A stretch of 64,000 nt of DNA from Sphingomonas sp. LM7 (GTDB lineage: Bacteria; Pseudomonadota; Alphaproteobacteria; Sphingomonadales; Sphingomonadaceae), in the NCBI RefSeq assembly GCF_002002925.1, contig NZ_CP019511.1, forward strand, positions 868,001 to 932,000, in the 5' to 3' direction. Made by a program: the position numbers and the translations under genes. This document shows, piece after piece, positions 54,963 through 64,000 of this stretch. Positions within the stretch are counted from its first letter, which is position 1; the number at the start of each line of letters is the position of its first letter. Under the pieces are notes generated by a model. That model saw nothing but the letters and a program-made list of their open reading frames with translations. It was not told the origin of the DNA and made no database searches.

Positions 54963-56591
54963 GATACAGTGTCGATCGTCCTGGTCCTGCTGCTGGCGGT
55001 GGTCGTCAGCGGCGCGCTGTCGCGGATGCTGCCGGTGTCGGTACCAACGCCGCTGGTGCAGATCCTGCTCGGCGCGGTGATCGGGCTTTCGGTCAACTAT
55101 CGCGTCGAGCTCGATCCCCAGCTCTTCCTATTGCTGTTCCTGCCGCCGCTGCTGTTCCTCGATGGCTGGCGCATCCCCAAGGACGAACTGCTCAAGGACG
55201 TATCGACCGTGGTCGAGCTCGCGCTCGGGCTGGTGCTGCTGACGGTGATCGGGATGGGGCTGTTCATCCACTGGATGATCCCGGCGATGCCGCTGGCAGT
55301 AGCCTTCGCGCTGGCCGCCGTGGTTTCGCCGACCGATCCGATCGCGGTGTCGGCGATTGCGGCACGCGTGCCGATCCCCAAGCGGATGATGCACATCCTG
55401 GAGGGCGAATCGCTCCTCAACGACGCGTCGGGGCTAGTGTGTCTGCGGTTCGCGGTGGCGGCGGCGCTTACTGGTACCTTCTCGGCCAGCGGCGCGGCAC
55501 TCAATTTCCTGTGGGTCGCGGGCATGGGCCTCGCGATCGGCGTGATCGTGACGCTTTCGGCGACGCGCGCCAAGGCCTGGGTGACCAAGCGCTGGGGCGA
55601 AGATACGGGTTCACAGATCCTCGTCAGCCTGCTGATCCCGTTTGGATCGTATCTGCTTGCCGAGCATCTCCATGCCTCAGGCATTCTCGCGGCGGTGAGT
55701 GCGGGCGTCACGATGTCCTTCGCCGAGATTTCGCGCCAGGCGATGGCGGTGACCCGGATGCGGCGCAATTCGGTGTGGGACACGATCCAGTTCTCGCTCA
55801 ACGGCATCATCTTCGTGCTGCTCGGCGAGCAGTTACCCGGCATATTGGGTGGCGCGCGCGAGACCGTGGCGCTGAGCGGGCATAGCGAGCTGTGGTGGCT
55901 GGCAGTCTATGTCGTCGCAATAGTCGCCGGGCTGGCGCTGCTGCGCTTCCTCTGGGTGTGGGCTTCACTCAAGCTCACCATCCTGCGCAAGCGGGGTGAC
56001 GGCACTGCGATCCAGAGCCCCGACTGGCGGCTGGTCGCCGCGATGTCGCTTGCCGGCGTGCGCGGCGCGATCACGCTGGCGGGCGTGCTGACGCTGCCGC
56101 TGGCGCTCGACGACGGGACACCGTTTCCGGCGCGCGACTTGGCGATCTTCCTTGCGACCGGCGTGATCATCGTCTCGCTGGTGATCGCCAGCGCGGGGCT
56201 GCCGATGTTGCTCAAGGGGCTGGCGATGCCGCCTGAACCTTCGAAACAGGCGGAAGAGGATGCCGCGCGCGTCGCCACCGCCGAGGCGGCGATCCGCGCG
56301 ATCGAAGCACGGCAGCATGCGCTGGCCGAAGCGCATGGCGAGGCGGATCGTTACGCCGCGGCGGGCGGCCGCGTGATGGACTTGTATCGCGAGCGGATCG
56401 AGGGACTGCGCCAGGGGCCGTCGGACGCCTCCCGCGTGGAGGATCGTCTGGTGCGCGATTTCCGTCTGGTCGGCGTCAAGGCCGAGCGGGCGGCTTTGAT
56501 GGAACTGGCGCGGGCGCGGCAGATGGGCAGTGAGACTGCGCGGAAGCTCACGCGTGAACTCGACCTATCCGAGGCGCGGCATCGCGGCTGA
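54960..56591 (+). CDS. Na+/H+ antiporter, CPA1 (NhaP/NHE type)
   Basis: The 543-residue inner-membrane protein has about 12 hydrophobic segments. The ion-binding motif is in VVSPTDPIAVSAI (about 120-132), followed by ILEGESLLNDASGLVCLRF and LAGVRGAITLAGVLTLPLA. A cytoplasmic tail (about 420-543) is helical and charged. It exchanges Na+ (or K+) for H+ for pH and salt homeostasis. The start is TTG at 54960; its ribosome-binding site is inside a hairpin, suggesting translational control. Confidence 0.9.
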   Translation: MDTVSIVLVLLLAVVVSGALSRMLPVSVPTPLVQILLGAVIGLSVNYRVELDPQLFLLLFLPPLLFLDGWRIPKDELLKDVSTVVELALGLVLLTVIGMGLFIHWMIPAMPLAVAFALAAVVSPTDPIAVSAIAARVPIPKRMMHILEGESLLNDASGLVCLRFAVAAALTGTFSASGAALNFLWVAGMGLAIGVIVTLSATRAKAWVTKRWGEDTGSQILVSLLIPFGSYLLAEHLHASGILAAVSAGVTMSFAEISRQAMAVTRMRRNSVWDTIQFSLNGIIFVLLGEQLPGILGGARETVALSGHSELWWLAVYVVAIVAGLALLRFLWVWASLKLTILRKRGDGTAIQSPDWRLVAAMSLAGVRGAITLAGVLTLPLALDDGTPFPARDLAIFLATGVIIVSLVIASAGLPMLLKGLAMPPEPSKQAEEDAARVATAEAAIRAIEARQHALAEAHGEADRYAAAGGRVMDLYRERIEGLRQGPSDASRVEDRLVRDFRLVGVKAERAALMELARARQMGSETARKLTRELDLSEARHRG

Positions 56592-56597
56592 GCGCGG

Positions 56598-57482
56598 TCA
56601 GTCTTTGTCGCGCTTGAGGCGGATCAGCCCCTCCTGCGCGACGCTGGCGACCAGACGACCGTCCCGGGAATAGATCTTGCCGCGGTTGAAGCCGCGCGAA
56701 TGGCCCGCCCAGGGGCTGTCGGTAGTGTAGAGCAGCCATTCGTCGAAGCGGAACGCTTCGTGCATCCAGATCGCGTGATCGAGGCTTGCGGTCTGCACGT
56801 CGCCGGTCATCCAGCTGACCCCGTGCGGGAGCAGGCAAGTGCCGAGCAGCGTCATGTCGCTGGCATATGCAAGCATCGCGCGGTGGAGCGCGAGATCGTC
56901 GGGCAGGGGCGCGACGACGCGGAACCAGCTGTGCTGGTACGGTTCCATCTTGTCGGGCGCGAACCAGTTGCGCGGGTTGACCGGGCGAATCTCGATCGGG
57001 CGGGCGCGCAGGAAGAAGCGGCGGAATTTTTCCGGAACCTGATCGCGGATCTGCTCGCGCAGCTCGCGCTCCGAACGGAGATCGTCCGGGTCGGGGACGT
57101 CGGGCATCGCGTCCTGATGGGCAAGGCCCTCCGCGGGCGCCTGGAAGCTCGCCGTCATGTTGAGGATCGGCTGGCCCTTCTGCATCGCGATGACGCGGCG
57201 ATTGGCGAAGCTGCGCCCTTCGAAATCGCGGACGACGCGAAAGATGATCGGGTGGTTCTCGTCGCCCGGGCGCATGAAATAGGCGTGGAGCGAGTGCGCG
57301 GCCTTGTCGCCCTCCACCGAGCGCTGCGCTGCCTGGAGCGCCTGGGCGATGACCTGTCCGCCGAAGACGCGACCGACGCCGCCAGGCAGGCGGGGCCCGC
57401 GATAGAGATCGGTGTCGATCTCCTCGACGTCGAGGAGGGTGGTGAGCTGGGTTACGAGCTCTTCGAAAGTGGGTTCAGGCAT
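56598..57482 (-). CDS. tesB: Acyl-CoA thioesterase II
   Basis: The 294-residue protein is a TesB double hot-dog enzyme. It has DTDLYRGPRLPGGVGRVFGGQVIAQAL and VAAP near the N-half, and ASLDHAIWMHEAFRFDEWLLYTTDSPWAGHSRGFNRGKIYSRDG at the C-half, which carries the catalytic Asp and the Q/T network. It hydrolyses medium to long acyl-CoAs. The ATG at 57482 shares one base with the stop of the acyl-CoA dehydrogenase upstream, so it is coupled to the catabolic operon. Confidence 0.9.
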   Translation of the reverse strand: MPEPTFEELVTQLTTLLDVEEIDTDLYRGPRLPGGVGRVFGGQVIAQALQAAQRSVEGDKAAHSLHAYFMRPGDENHPIIFRVVRDFEGRSFANRRVIAMQKGQPILNMTASFQAPAEGLAHQDAMPDVPDPDDLRSERELREQIRDQVPEKFRRFFLRARPIEIRPVNPRNWFAPDKMEPYQHSWFRVVAPLPDDLALHRAMLAYASDMTLLGTCLLPHGVSWMTGDVQTASLDHAIWMHEAFRFDEWLLYTTDSPWAGHSRGFNRGKIYSRDGRLVASVAQEGLIRLKRDKD

Positions 57483-58585
57483 CAATATCCTGCCGCCTGA
57501 GCCAGCGCATCGGCGTGGAAATTGGCGTCGCCGAACAGCTCGGCAAGGACTCGAGCGCGCTTCATGTAGAAGCCGATATCATATTCGTCGGTCATGCCGA
57601 TGCCGCCGTGCATCTGGATGCCCTCCTGCACCGAGAGCGTGGTGGCGAGGCTGGTCATCGCCTTGGCGACCGAGACGGCGTCCGCGGCCCGTTCGTCGCC
57701 GGCATCGAGCAACTGCTGGGCCTTGAGCACCGCAGCGCGGGCGACTTCCATCTCGCTGTAGAGGTGAGCGGCGCGGTGCTGGAGCGCCTGGAAGCTGCCG
57801 ATCAGCTGGCCGAACTGCTTGCGTTCCTTGAGATAGGTCACGGTCATGTCCATCGCGCCGCCGCCGACGCCGAGCAGTTCGGCCGAGGCGCCGGTGCGGC
57901 CCGCGGCGAGCAGGCGGGCGAGGGGAGCCTGATCGACTTCGCCGACCACCGCGTCGGCATCGACTTCGACTCCGTCGAAGGTCAGGCGCGCGGCGAGGCT
58001 GGCATCGGCGAGGCGCTGGGGATCCGCGGTGAGGCCGTTGGCGTCGGTGGGGACGGCGAACAATGTGGTACCGTGTTCGGTGGTGGCGGCGACAAGGAGC
58101 AGGTCGGCGACATGGCCGTGCGCGACGAACTGCTTGGCGCCAGTGAGGCGGAAGCCGTTGCCCGACCGCTCGGCCTTCATCTCGATGCAGCCGTCATGCT
58201 TGGCACGTTCGTCGATCGCGAGCGCAGCAACGGTCTCGCCGGCGAGGATGCCGGGGAACCAGCGCGCGGCGTGCGGCGTCCCCTTGAGCGCCTCGACTGC
58301 GGCGACGGCGGTCGTGAGGAAAGGCGAGGGGGAGAGATTGCGGCCGATCTCCTCGATCACGACGCCTGCCTCGACATGGCCTAGGCCTAAGCCGTTATCG
58401 GCTTCGGGGATCAGGATGCCGGTCAGGCCGAGTTCGGCGAACTGCTTCCACAAGTCGCGCGAGAAGCCGGTGGCATCGTTGGCGTCGCGCAAGCGCCGCA
58501 TGTGGCTGACCGGTGCGTGCTCGGCGACGAAGTCCCTCGCGGTGTCACGGAGCATCGTCTGTTCGTCGGTGAGGTAGAGGGGCAT
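57482..58585 (-). CDS. Acyl-CoA dehydrogenase, small partner of a second pair
   Basis: The 367-residue protein starts MPLYLTDEQTMLRDTARDF and has TGILIPEADNGLGLG and EGIQMHGGIGMTDEYDIGFYMKRARV. It resembles the small partner at 41786 and likewise lacks the TSEIQ motif. The large partner, with EGGTSEIQ, lies just upstream on the same strand. Together they suggest a second heteromeric enzyme with its own specificity. The palindromic repeat at 58604 separates the two genes. Confidence 0.9.
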   Translation of the reverse strand: MPLYLTDEQTMLRDTARDFVAEHAPVSHMRRLRDANDATGFSRDLWKQFAELGLTGILIPEADNGLGLGHVEAGVVIEEIGRNLSPSPFLTTAVAAVEALKGTPHAARWFPGILAGETVAALAIDERAKHDGCIEMKAERSGNGFRLTGAKQFVAHGHVADLLLVAATTEHGTTLFAVPTDANGLTADPQRLADASLAARLTFDGVEVDADAVVGEVDQAPLARLLAAGRTGASAELLGVGGGAMDMTVTYLKERKQFGQLIGSFQALQHRAAHLYSEMEVARAAVLKAQQLLDAGDERAADAVSVAKAMTSLATTLSVQEGIQMHGGIGMTDEYDIGFYMKRARVLAELFGDANFHADALAQAAGY

Positions 58586-58603
58586 CGTTCTTCTCTTTCT
58601 TAG

Positions 58604-58719
58604 CCCTCTCCCTTTGGGAGAGGGTTGGGTGAGGGCAGCTTGTCCTTTAGCGTCGCTCGTGGCCGCCCTCACCCTTCCGCCGACTTCGTCGGCTCCCTCC
58701 CTCTCCCAACGGGAGAGGG
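58604..58719. repeat. Long composite palindromic repeat
   Basis: CCCTCTCCC-TTT-GGGAGAGGG (58604-58624) and CCCTCTCCC-AAC-GGGAGAGGG (58699-58719) flank GGGTGAGGGC and GCCCTCACCC, so the whole 116 bases can fold on itself. It occupies the gap between the second acyl-CoA dehydrogenase pair. The same motif separates the first pair (41678-41751), an unusual recurrence. Confidence 0.75.
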
Positions 58720-58726
58720 AATTGGC

Positions 58727-59887
58727 TCAGCTCGGCAAGTCCAGGATCCGCTTCGCGATGATGTTGAGCTGGATCTCGCTGGTGCCGCCTTCGATCGAAT
58801 TGGCCTTGGTGCGCAGCCACGCACGCGGCGCGGCACCGTGATTGCTGGCCTCGCTATCCCATTCGAGCGTGTCCGATCCGCCCGCGGCCATGGTCAGCTC
58901 GTGGCGGGTCTTGTTCAGCTCGGTGCCGTAATATTTCATCATCGAGGGCTGGGCGGGATGCGCGCGGCCAGCCTTGAGCTCGTCGATGAAGCGTTCGGAC
59001 ATCGCCTTGAATGCCTGCGAGCGGACCTGGAACAGCGCGATCTGACCGCGCAGGATGGGATCGACGCCTTTGCGGGCCGCGTCGATCATCGGATCACCGG
59101 CGGGGCCGCCCAGGCCCATGCCCGAGATCATCTCGCGTTCGTGACCGAGCAGATATTTGGCGACGTCCCAGCCCTTGTTCTCATCATGGACGCGGTTGGC
59201 CTTGGGGACCTTCACATTGTCGAAGAACGTCTCGCAGAAGGGGGAATTGCCGCTGATCAGCAGGATCGGCCTGGTGCTGACCCCCTCGCTGGCCATGTCG
59301 AACAACACGAAGCTGATCCCGCCCTGCTTGGACGATTTGTCGGTGCGGACGAGGCAGAAGATCCAGTCGGCCTTGTCGGCGTACGACGTCCAGACCTTCT
59401 GGCCGTTGACGATATAATGGTCGCCGGCGTCGTCGGCGCTGGCCTGGAGCCCGGCGAGGTCGGAGCCGGCATTGGGCTCGCTATAGCCCTGGCACCAGCG
59501 GATCTCGCCGCGGGCGATCCTGGGGAGATGCTCTAGCTTCTGCTCCTCGGTGCCGTACTTCAGCAGCGCCGGCCCGAGCATCGAAATGCCGAAGCTGTTG
59601 AGCGGGTTGCGGCATTTGAGCCGTGCCATTTCCTCGCGGAGGATCTTGGTCTCGGCCGGGCTTAGCCCGCCGCCGCCATAGGCGCTGGGCCAGTCCGGGA
59701 CGGTCCAGCCGCGTTCGCCCATCCGGTCCATCCAGAGCTTCTGGTCGGGATGGGCGAATTCGGGGTTGCGGCCGCCCCAGGTAGCGTCCTTCTCGCCGCG
59801 CATCGGGGTGCGCATGGTTTCCGGGCAATTGGCTTCGAGCCATGCGCGGGTTTCGGCGCGGAAGGTTTCCAGATCGGTGTCAGACAT
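58727..59887 (-). CDS. Acyl-CoA dehydrogenase, large partner of a second pair
   Basis: The 386-residue FAD enzyme has WTVPDWPSAYGGGGLSPAE, WCQGYSEPNAGSDLAGLQAS, VNGQKVWTSYADK and the C-terminal SIEGGTSEIQLNIIAKRIL. These match the large partner at 40453 point by point, so the two pairs are paralogous. The final Glu-containing motif is intact. The gene leads a minus-strand run through the small partner and tesB. Substrate unknown. Confidence 0.9.
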   Translation of the reverse strand: MSDTDLETFRAETRAWLEANCPETMRTPMRGEKDATWGGRNPEFAHPDQKLWMDRMGERGWTVPDWPSAYGGGGLSPAETKILREEMARLKCRNPLNSFGISMLGPALLKYGTEEQKLEHLPRIARGEIRWCQGYSEPNAGSDLAGLQASADDAGDHYIVNGQKVWTSYADKADWIFCLVRTDKSSKQGGISFVLFDMASEGVSTRPILLISGNSPFCETFFDNVKVPKANRVHDENKGWDVAKYLLGHEREMISGMGLGGPAGDPMIDAARKGVDPILRGQIALFQVRSQAFKAMSERFIDELKAGRAHPAQPSMMKYYGTELNKTRHELTMAAGGSDTLEWDSEASNHGAAPRAWLRTKANSIEGGTSEIQLNIIAKRILDLPS

Positions 59888-59901
59888 TTCAAATCCTCCC
59901 T

Positions 59902-60010
59902 CGTCATGCCGGATTTATTCCGGCATCCACCATGCCGTGCCCACCGGTCCAGAGGTTCTAGACCGGCGCATCGCGTCGAGGTGGACCCCGGAACAAGTCC
60001 GGGGTGACGA
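59902..60010. repeat. Dispersed palindromic repeat, CGTCATGCCGG/CCGGGGTGACG type
   Basis: The ends CGTCATGCCGGATTTATTCC and GGAACAAGTCCGGGGTGACG are inverted and imperfect, with two inner TTCCGGCATCCA/TGGACCCCGGAA segments. The spacer has a second pair (GGTCCAGAGG / ...TAGACCGG). The element is of a kind common between sphingomonad genes. It lies between the large ACAD and FadJ genes. Confidence 0.65.
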
Positions 60011-60039
60011 ATTGATTTTTGCGGGCGTTCTTGCGCCCG

Positions 60040-62067
60040 TCACTTGTTGAACTTCTCGCCCTTTTCCGCCTTCTCGCGGAGCAACGGGGCAACTTCGAAG
60101 CCGTATTTCTCCAAGCCCGCGACGATCTTGGCCAGACCCTCGGTATCGGCCCAGAACATCGGGCCGCCGCGGTACGGGGGCCAGCCATAGCCATAGACCC
60201 ACACCACATCGATGTCCGACGCGCGTTGGGCCATGCCTTCCGCCAGGATCAAGGCACCTTCGTTGACCATCGTATAGAGCGTGCGGACGACGATCTCCTC
60301 CTCGGTGATCTCGTGGCTGGGCACGTTCAGCTTTCCGCGCCACTCCTCGATCAGTTCGGCGACGCGCGGGCTGTTCGACGGCGTGCGCTTCTCGTCATAA
60401 TCGTAGAAGCCTGCGCTCTTCTTCTGGCCCCAGCGGCCCTCGGCGGCGAGCGCGTCGCGGATGTTCTCGATGCGGTCGGGATCGCGGTGCCAGCCGATGT
60501 CGACGCCGGCGAGGTCGGCCATCTGGAAGGGGCCCATCGGCATGCCGAAGGCGACATGGACCTTGTCGATCTGCTCGGGCGTGGCGCCTTCGAGCAGCAT
60601 CTTGTTCGCCTCGATCTGGCGCGGCATCAGCATGCGATTGCCGATGAAGCCGTAGCAGACGCCGGCGATGACGGCGACTTTCTTGATCTTCTTGCTGAGC
60701 GCCATCGCGGTGGCGAGGACGTCGTCGGCGGTCTTGGCGCCGCGGACGATTTCGAGCAGCTTCATCACGTTGGCGGGCGAGAAGAAGTGCAGGCCGAGCA
60801 CATCCTGCGGACGGCTGGTCGCCGCGGCGATCTCGTCCACGTTGAGGTAGGAGGTGTTCGAGGCGAGGATGGCGCCGGGCTTGGCGATCTTGTCGAGCCG
60901 GCCGAACACGTCCTTCTTGACATCCATGCTCTCATAGACCGCTTCGATGATGAGATCGCACTCGGCGAGATCGTCGAAATTGAGCGTGGGCTTGAGCAGC
61001 CCCATCGCGCCTTCGACCTGCTCGGGCGTCATCCGGCCCTTGGCGGCAGTCGCTTCGTAATTCTTGCGGATCGTCGCGGTGCCGCGGTCGAGCGCTTCCT
61101 GTGCCATCTCAACGATGGTCACCGGCACGCCGGCGGTGAGGAAGTTCATCGAGATGCCGCCGCCCATCGTGCCGGCGCCGATCACGCCGACGCGCTTGAT
61201 GTCGCGCAGCGTGATGTCCTCGGCGATGCCGTCGATCTTGGCGGCCTTGCGCTCGGCGAAGAAGATGTGGCGCAGCGCGGCCGACTGGGCGCCCATGATC
61301 AGCTTCATGAAGCCCATGCGCTCGGCCTGGACGCCCTCGGCATAGGGCTTGCCGGCGGTCGCCTCGATCAGGTCGACGATCGCGTTGGGCGCATCCATGC
61401 CGCGGAAACGCTTCGCGTTGGTCTTACGGAAGGCCTCGAACACGGCGGGATCGACGGTTACCGGACGTTCGGACGAGCGCGAGACCGGTTTGCCGATGAC
61501 TTCCTGTGCGAAGGTGACGGCGTCGGCGAGGAGATTGCCTTCGGTGGCGAGCCGGTCGACGAGGCCGGCTTCCTTGGCCTGGGTGGCGGAAATGGGATCG
61601 CCCTTGGTAGCGAGTTCGAGCGCGGCTTCTACGCCTGCAACGCGCGGCATGCGCTGGGTGCCGCCGGCGCCGGGCAGGATGCCGAGCTTCACCTCTGGCA
61701 GGCCGAACTTGGCGCTAGGGACGGCGATGCGATAGTGCGAGGCGAGGGCGACTTCGCAGCCGCCGCCGAGTGCAGTACCGTGGACCGCGGCGATCACCGG
61801 CTTGTCGAGCGCCTCGATCTGATCGACCAGCACGGGAAGCGAGGGCTCCTGCATCGCCTTGCCGAATTCTGTGATGTCGGCGCCCGCGAAGAAGGTCTTG
61901 CCCGCGGCGATAATGACGACCGCCTTGATGCTGTCGTCGTTCTTCGCTTCCTCGATGCCCGCCTGCAGGCCCTGGCGCACTGCGGCGCCGAGCGCATTCA
62001 CCGGCGGATTGTCCGACGTGAGGATCAGGACATCGCCCTGGCGGCTGGTAGTGATGGGGGAGGTCAT
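60040..62067 (-). CDS. Multifunctional enoyl-CoA hydratase/3-hydroxyacyl-CoA dehydrogenase (FadJ-type)
   Basis: The 675-residue fusion has a crotonase domain (residues ~1-185; [48 protein letters not shown]). The NAD-binding HCDH domain follows ([21 protein letters not shown] near 295), with C-terminal domains holding [17 protein letters not shown] and [10 protein letters not shown]. It performs the two middle steps of beta-oxidation. No thiolase is in the window. The ATG at 62067 has GGAG six bases upstream. Whether it is FadB or FadJ type is not decided by sequence. Confidence 0.92.
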   Translation of the reverse strand: MTSPITTSRQGDVLILTSDNPPVNALGAAVRQGLQAGIEEAKNDDSIKAVVIIAAGKTFFAGADITEFGKAMQEPSLPVLVDQIEALDKPVIAAVHGTALGGGCEVALASHYRIAVPSAKFGLPEVKLGILPGAGGTQRMPRVAGVEAALELATKGDPISATQAKEAGLVDRLATEGNLLADAVTFAQEVIGKPVSRSSERPVTVDPAVFEAFRKTNAKRFRGMDAPNAIVDLIEATAGKPYAEGVQAERMGFMKLIMGAQSAALRHIFFAERKAAKIDGIAEDITLRDIKRVGVIGAGTMGGGISMNFLTAGVPVTIVEMAQEALDRGTATIRKNYEATAAKGRMTPEQVEGAMGLLKPTLNFDDLAECDLIIEAVYESMDVKKDVFGRLDKIAKPGAILASNTSYLNVDEIAAATSRPQDVLGLHFFSPANVMKLLEIVRGAKTADDVLATAMALSKKIKKVAVIAGVCYGFIGNRMLMPRQIEANKMLLEGATPEQIDKVHVAFGMPMGPFQMADLAGVDIGWHRDPDRIENIRDALAAEGRWGQKKSAGFYDYDEKRTPSNSPRVAELIEEWRGKLNVPSHEITEEEIVVRTLYTMVNEGALILAEGMAQRASDIDVVWVYGYGWPPYRGGPMFWADTEGLAKIVAGLEKYGFEVAPLLREKAEKGEKFNK

Positions 62068-62112
62068 TTCGGGCTCCATTTATGATTCACGCGAAGGCGC
62101 GAAGAAGAAGTG

Positions 62113-62262
62113 GTTCGCGCAACGACGCAACGATGCGACGAGCGAATACTGCAAGGCGGGGACGTAGCCGCGTCAACGGTTCTGATCATCGGCCTGGAAT
62201 GCGGAAAACTGCCGCTGGCGCGGCGGCACAACCTCGTCGCGTCGTCGTGTCGTCGCGCGAAC
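62113..62262. repeat. Imperfect inverted repeat with 30-base arms
   Basis: The arm at 62113-62142 (GTTCGCGCAACGACGC...) and the inverted arm at 62233-62262 differ at about five positions, with 90 bases between. The arms are built of ACGACGC-like units. It lies between the FadJ and serine hydrolase genes. It may be a degenerate mobile palindrome; no transposase is linked. Confidence 0.6.
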
Positions 62263-62278
62263 ATCTTTTCGACCACCA

Positions 62279-63499
<1,221 letters not shown>

Positions 63500-63568
63500 T
63501 CGAGTGGCATACCTCTTGTTCGAATCCGCTCAATCGCACCATATCCGCGATGCACTTCCCCTATTGCC

Positions 63569-63597
63569 TTGAGCGCGACGCGAATCAACACTAACGT
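63569..63597 (+). promoter_or_regulatory. Weak promoter candidate of the terminal acyl-CoA ligase
   Basis: TTGAGC (63569-63574) and TAACGT (63592-63597) are 17 bases apart, each matching only part of the consensus. A small GGGCA-GAAA-TGCCC hairpin (63609-63622) follows in the leader before GGAGAG and the TTG start. Confidence 0.35.
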
Positions 63598-63660
63598 TGA
63601 GTCCGGTGGGGCAGAAATGCCCAAACCCAACATTCGGAAAACAAACTGGAGAGATGTCGC

Positions 63661-64000
63661 TTGTCCCTCGATCCGATCGTTCCGCCAAGTCCCGACTGGC
63701 CCAAGATGTCGCTGGAGCAGGCCAAGGCACTGCTGACTGCGCCGGGCGCCAAGTTCGAGATGGAGACCGTCGATATCGGCGGCGTGCCGACCCGAGTGTG
63801 GAAACAGGCGCCGCCATCGCTGCGAGTGCTGGCGCAGATGGTGCGGGCTTATGGTGCGCGCGAATTCACGATCTACCAGGACGAGCGCGTCACCTTCGAG
63901 GCGAATTATCGGGCGACGTCGCATATCGCGCACAAGCTGGCCGAAATGGGCGTGCGCAAGGGCGACCGGATCGGGCTGGCGATGCGCAACCTGCCTGAAT
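63661..64000 (+). CDS. Acyl-CoA synthetase (AMP-dependent ligase), 5' part only
   Basis: The frame from the TTG at 63661 is open to the window end (113 codons). It has PDWPKMSLEQAKALLTAPGA, FTIYQDERVTFEANYRATSHIA and LAEMGVRKGDRIGLAMRNLPE, the N-terminal pattern of long-chain fatty-acid CoA ligases. The ATP and CoA motifs lie beyond the window. GGAGAG seven bases before the TTG supports this start. It presumably activates the acids degraded by the cluster to the left. Confidence 0.85.
   Translation, partial: MSLDPIVPPSPDWPKMSLEQAKALLTAPGAKFEMETVDIGGVPTRVWKQAPPSLRVLAQMVRAYGAREFTIYQDERVTFEANYRATSHIAHKLAEMGVRKGDRIGLAMRNLPE

Noticed and set aside
60019..62085. 688-codon plus-strand frame over the FadJ-type gene
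   Set aside because: Antisense shadow of a clear two-domain beta-oxidation enzyme.
62113..62262. Possible CRISPR repeat pair
   Set aside because: Only two copies, inverted and not direct, about 83 percent alike, with no cas gene.

Overview
The window is GC-rich, densely coded chromosomal DNA. It most likely comes from an alphaproteobacterium of the Sphingomonadaceae (Sphingomonas type). The reasons are the lptD-surA-pdxA-rsmA order, a ChvI-ChvG-HprK-RapZ-EIIA-HPr operon, a large TonB-dependent receptor beside fatty-acid-type catabolic genes, and dispersed palindromic repeats of the kind seen in sphingomonads. No rRNA, tRNA, CRISPR array, insertion sequence or prophage gene was found. The genus is an inference from gene content; no database search was possible.

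Positions 1-28,000 are mostly housekeeping. They hold fmt (cut by the window edge), recR, def, rmuC, a possible small transcript, a META-domain protein and a TrmH-type methyltransferase. Next is a six-gene signalling operon on the minus strand: response regulator ChvI, kinase ChvG, HPr kinase, RapZ, EIIA and HPr. Beside it lies the wreck of pckA, the PEP carboxykinase gene that sits at this locus in many relatives. Then come two unknown small proteins, a DUF885 peptidase-like protein, an NfeD/stomatin pair, a CitE-like lyase, guaB, rsmB, a TPR protein, the outer-membrane operon lptD-surA-pdxA-rsmA, holC, ndk, a PilZ protein and a PIN-type toxin-antitoxin pair with a clear operator candidate.

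Positions 27,500-40,300 hold envelope and accessory functions: a Kef-type antiporter, an alginate-export-type porin, a flavin-dependent halogenase coupled to a polytopic GT-C-like membrane protein, an EnvZ/OmpR-type two-component pair, an EF-hand protein, a thioesterase/acyl-CoA ligase pair, a glutathione transferase and a Tet-type efflux pump.

Positions 40,400-64,000 form a catabolic region built around acyl-CoA chemistry. It contains two adjacent pairs of complementary acyl-CoA dehydrogenases, a TonB receptor with an MFS carrier, a Dabb-domain protein, a double-headed TetR regulator, and FadJ, TesB, serine hydrolase and acyl-CoA ligase genes. At its centre is a tight cluster: an ACAD10/11-like dehydrogenase, a zinc alcohol dehydrogenase, an ACAD10/11-like phosphotransferase and two SDRs. 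In mammals the dehydrogenase and kinase are fused, and in Pseudomonas related genes degrade 4-hydroxy/4-oxo acids. I regard this split ACAD10/11-like module as the most interesting system in the window. Also notable are the tandem TetR fusion, a ribosome-binding site buried in a hairpin before a Na+/H+ antiporter, and a short promoter-to-terminator unit after rmuC.
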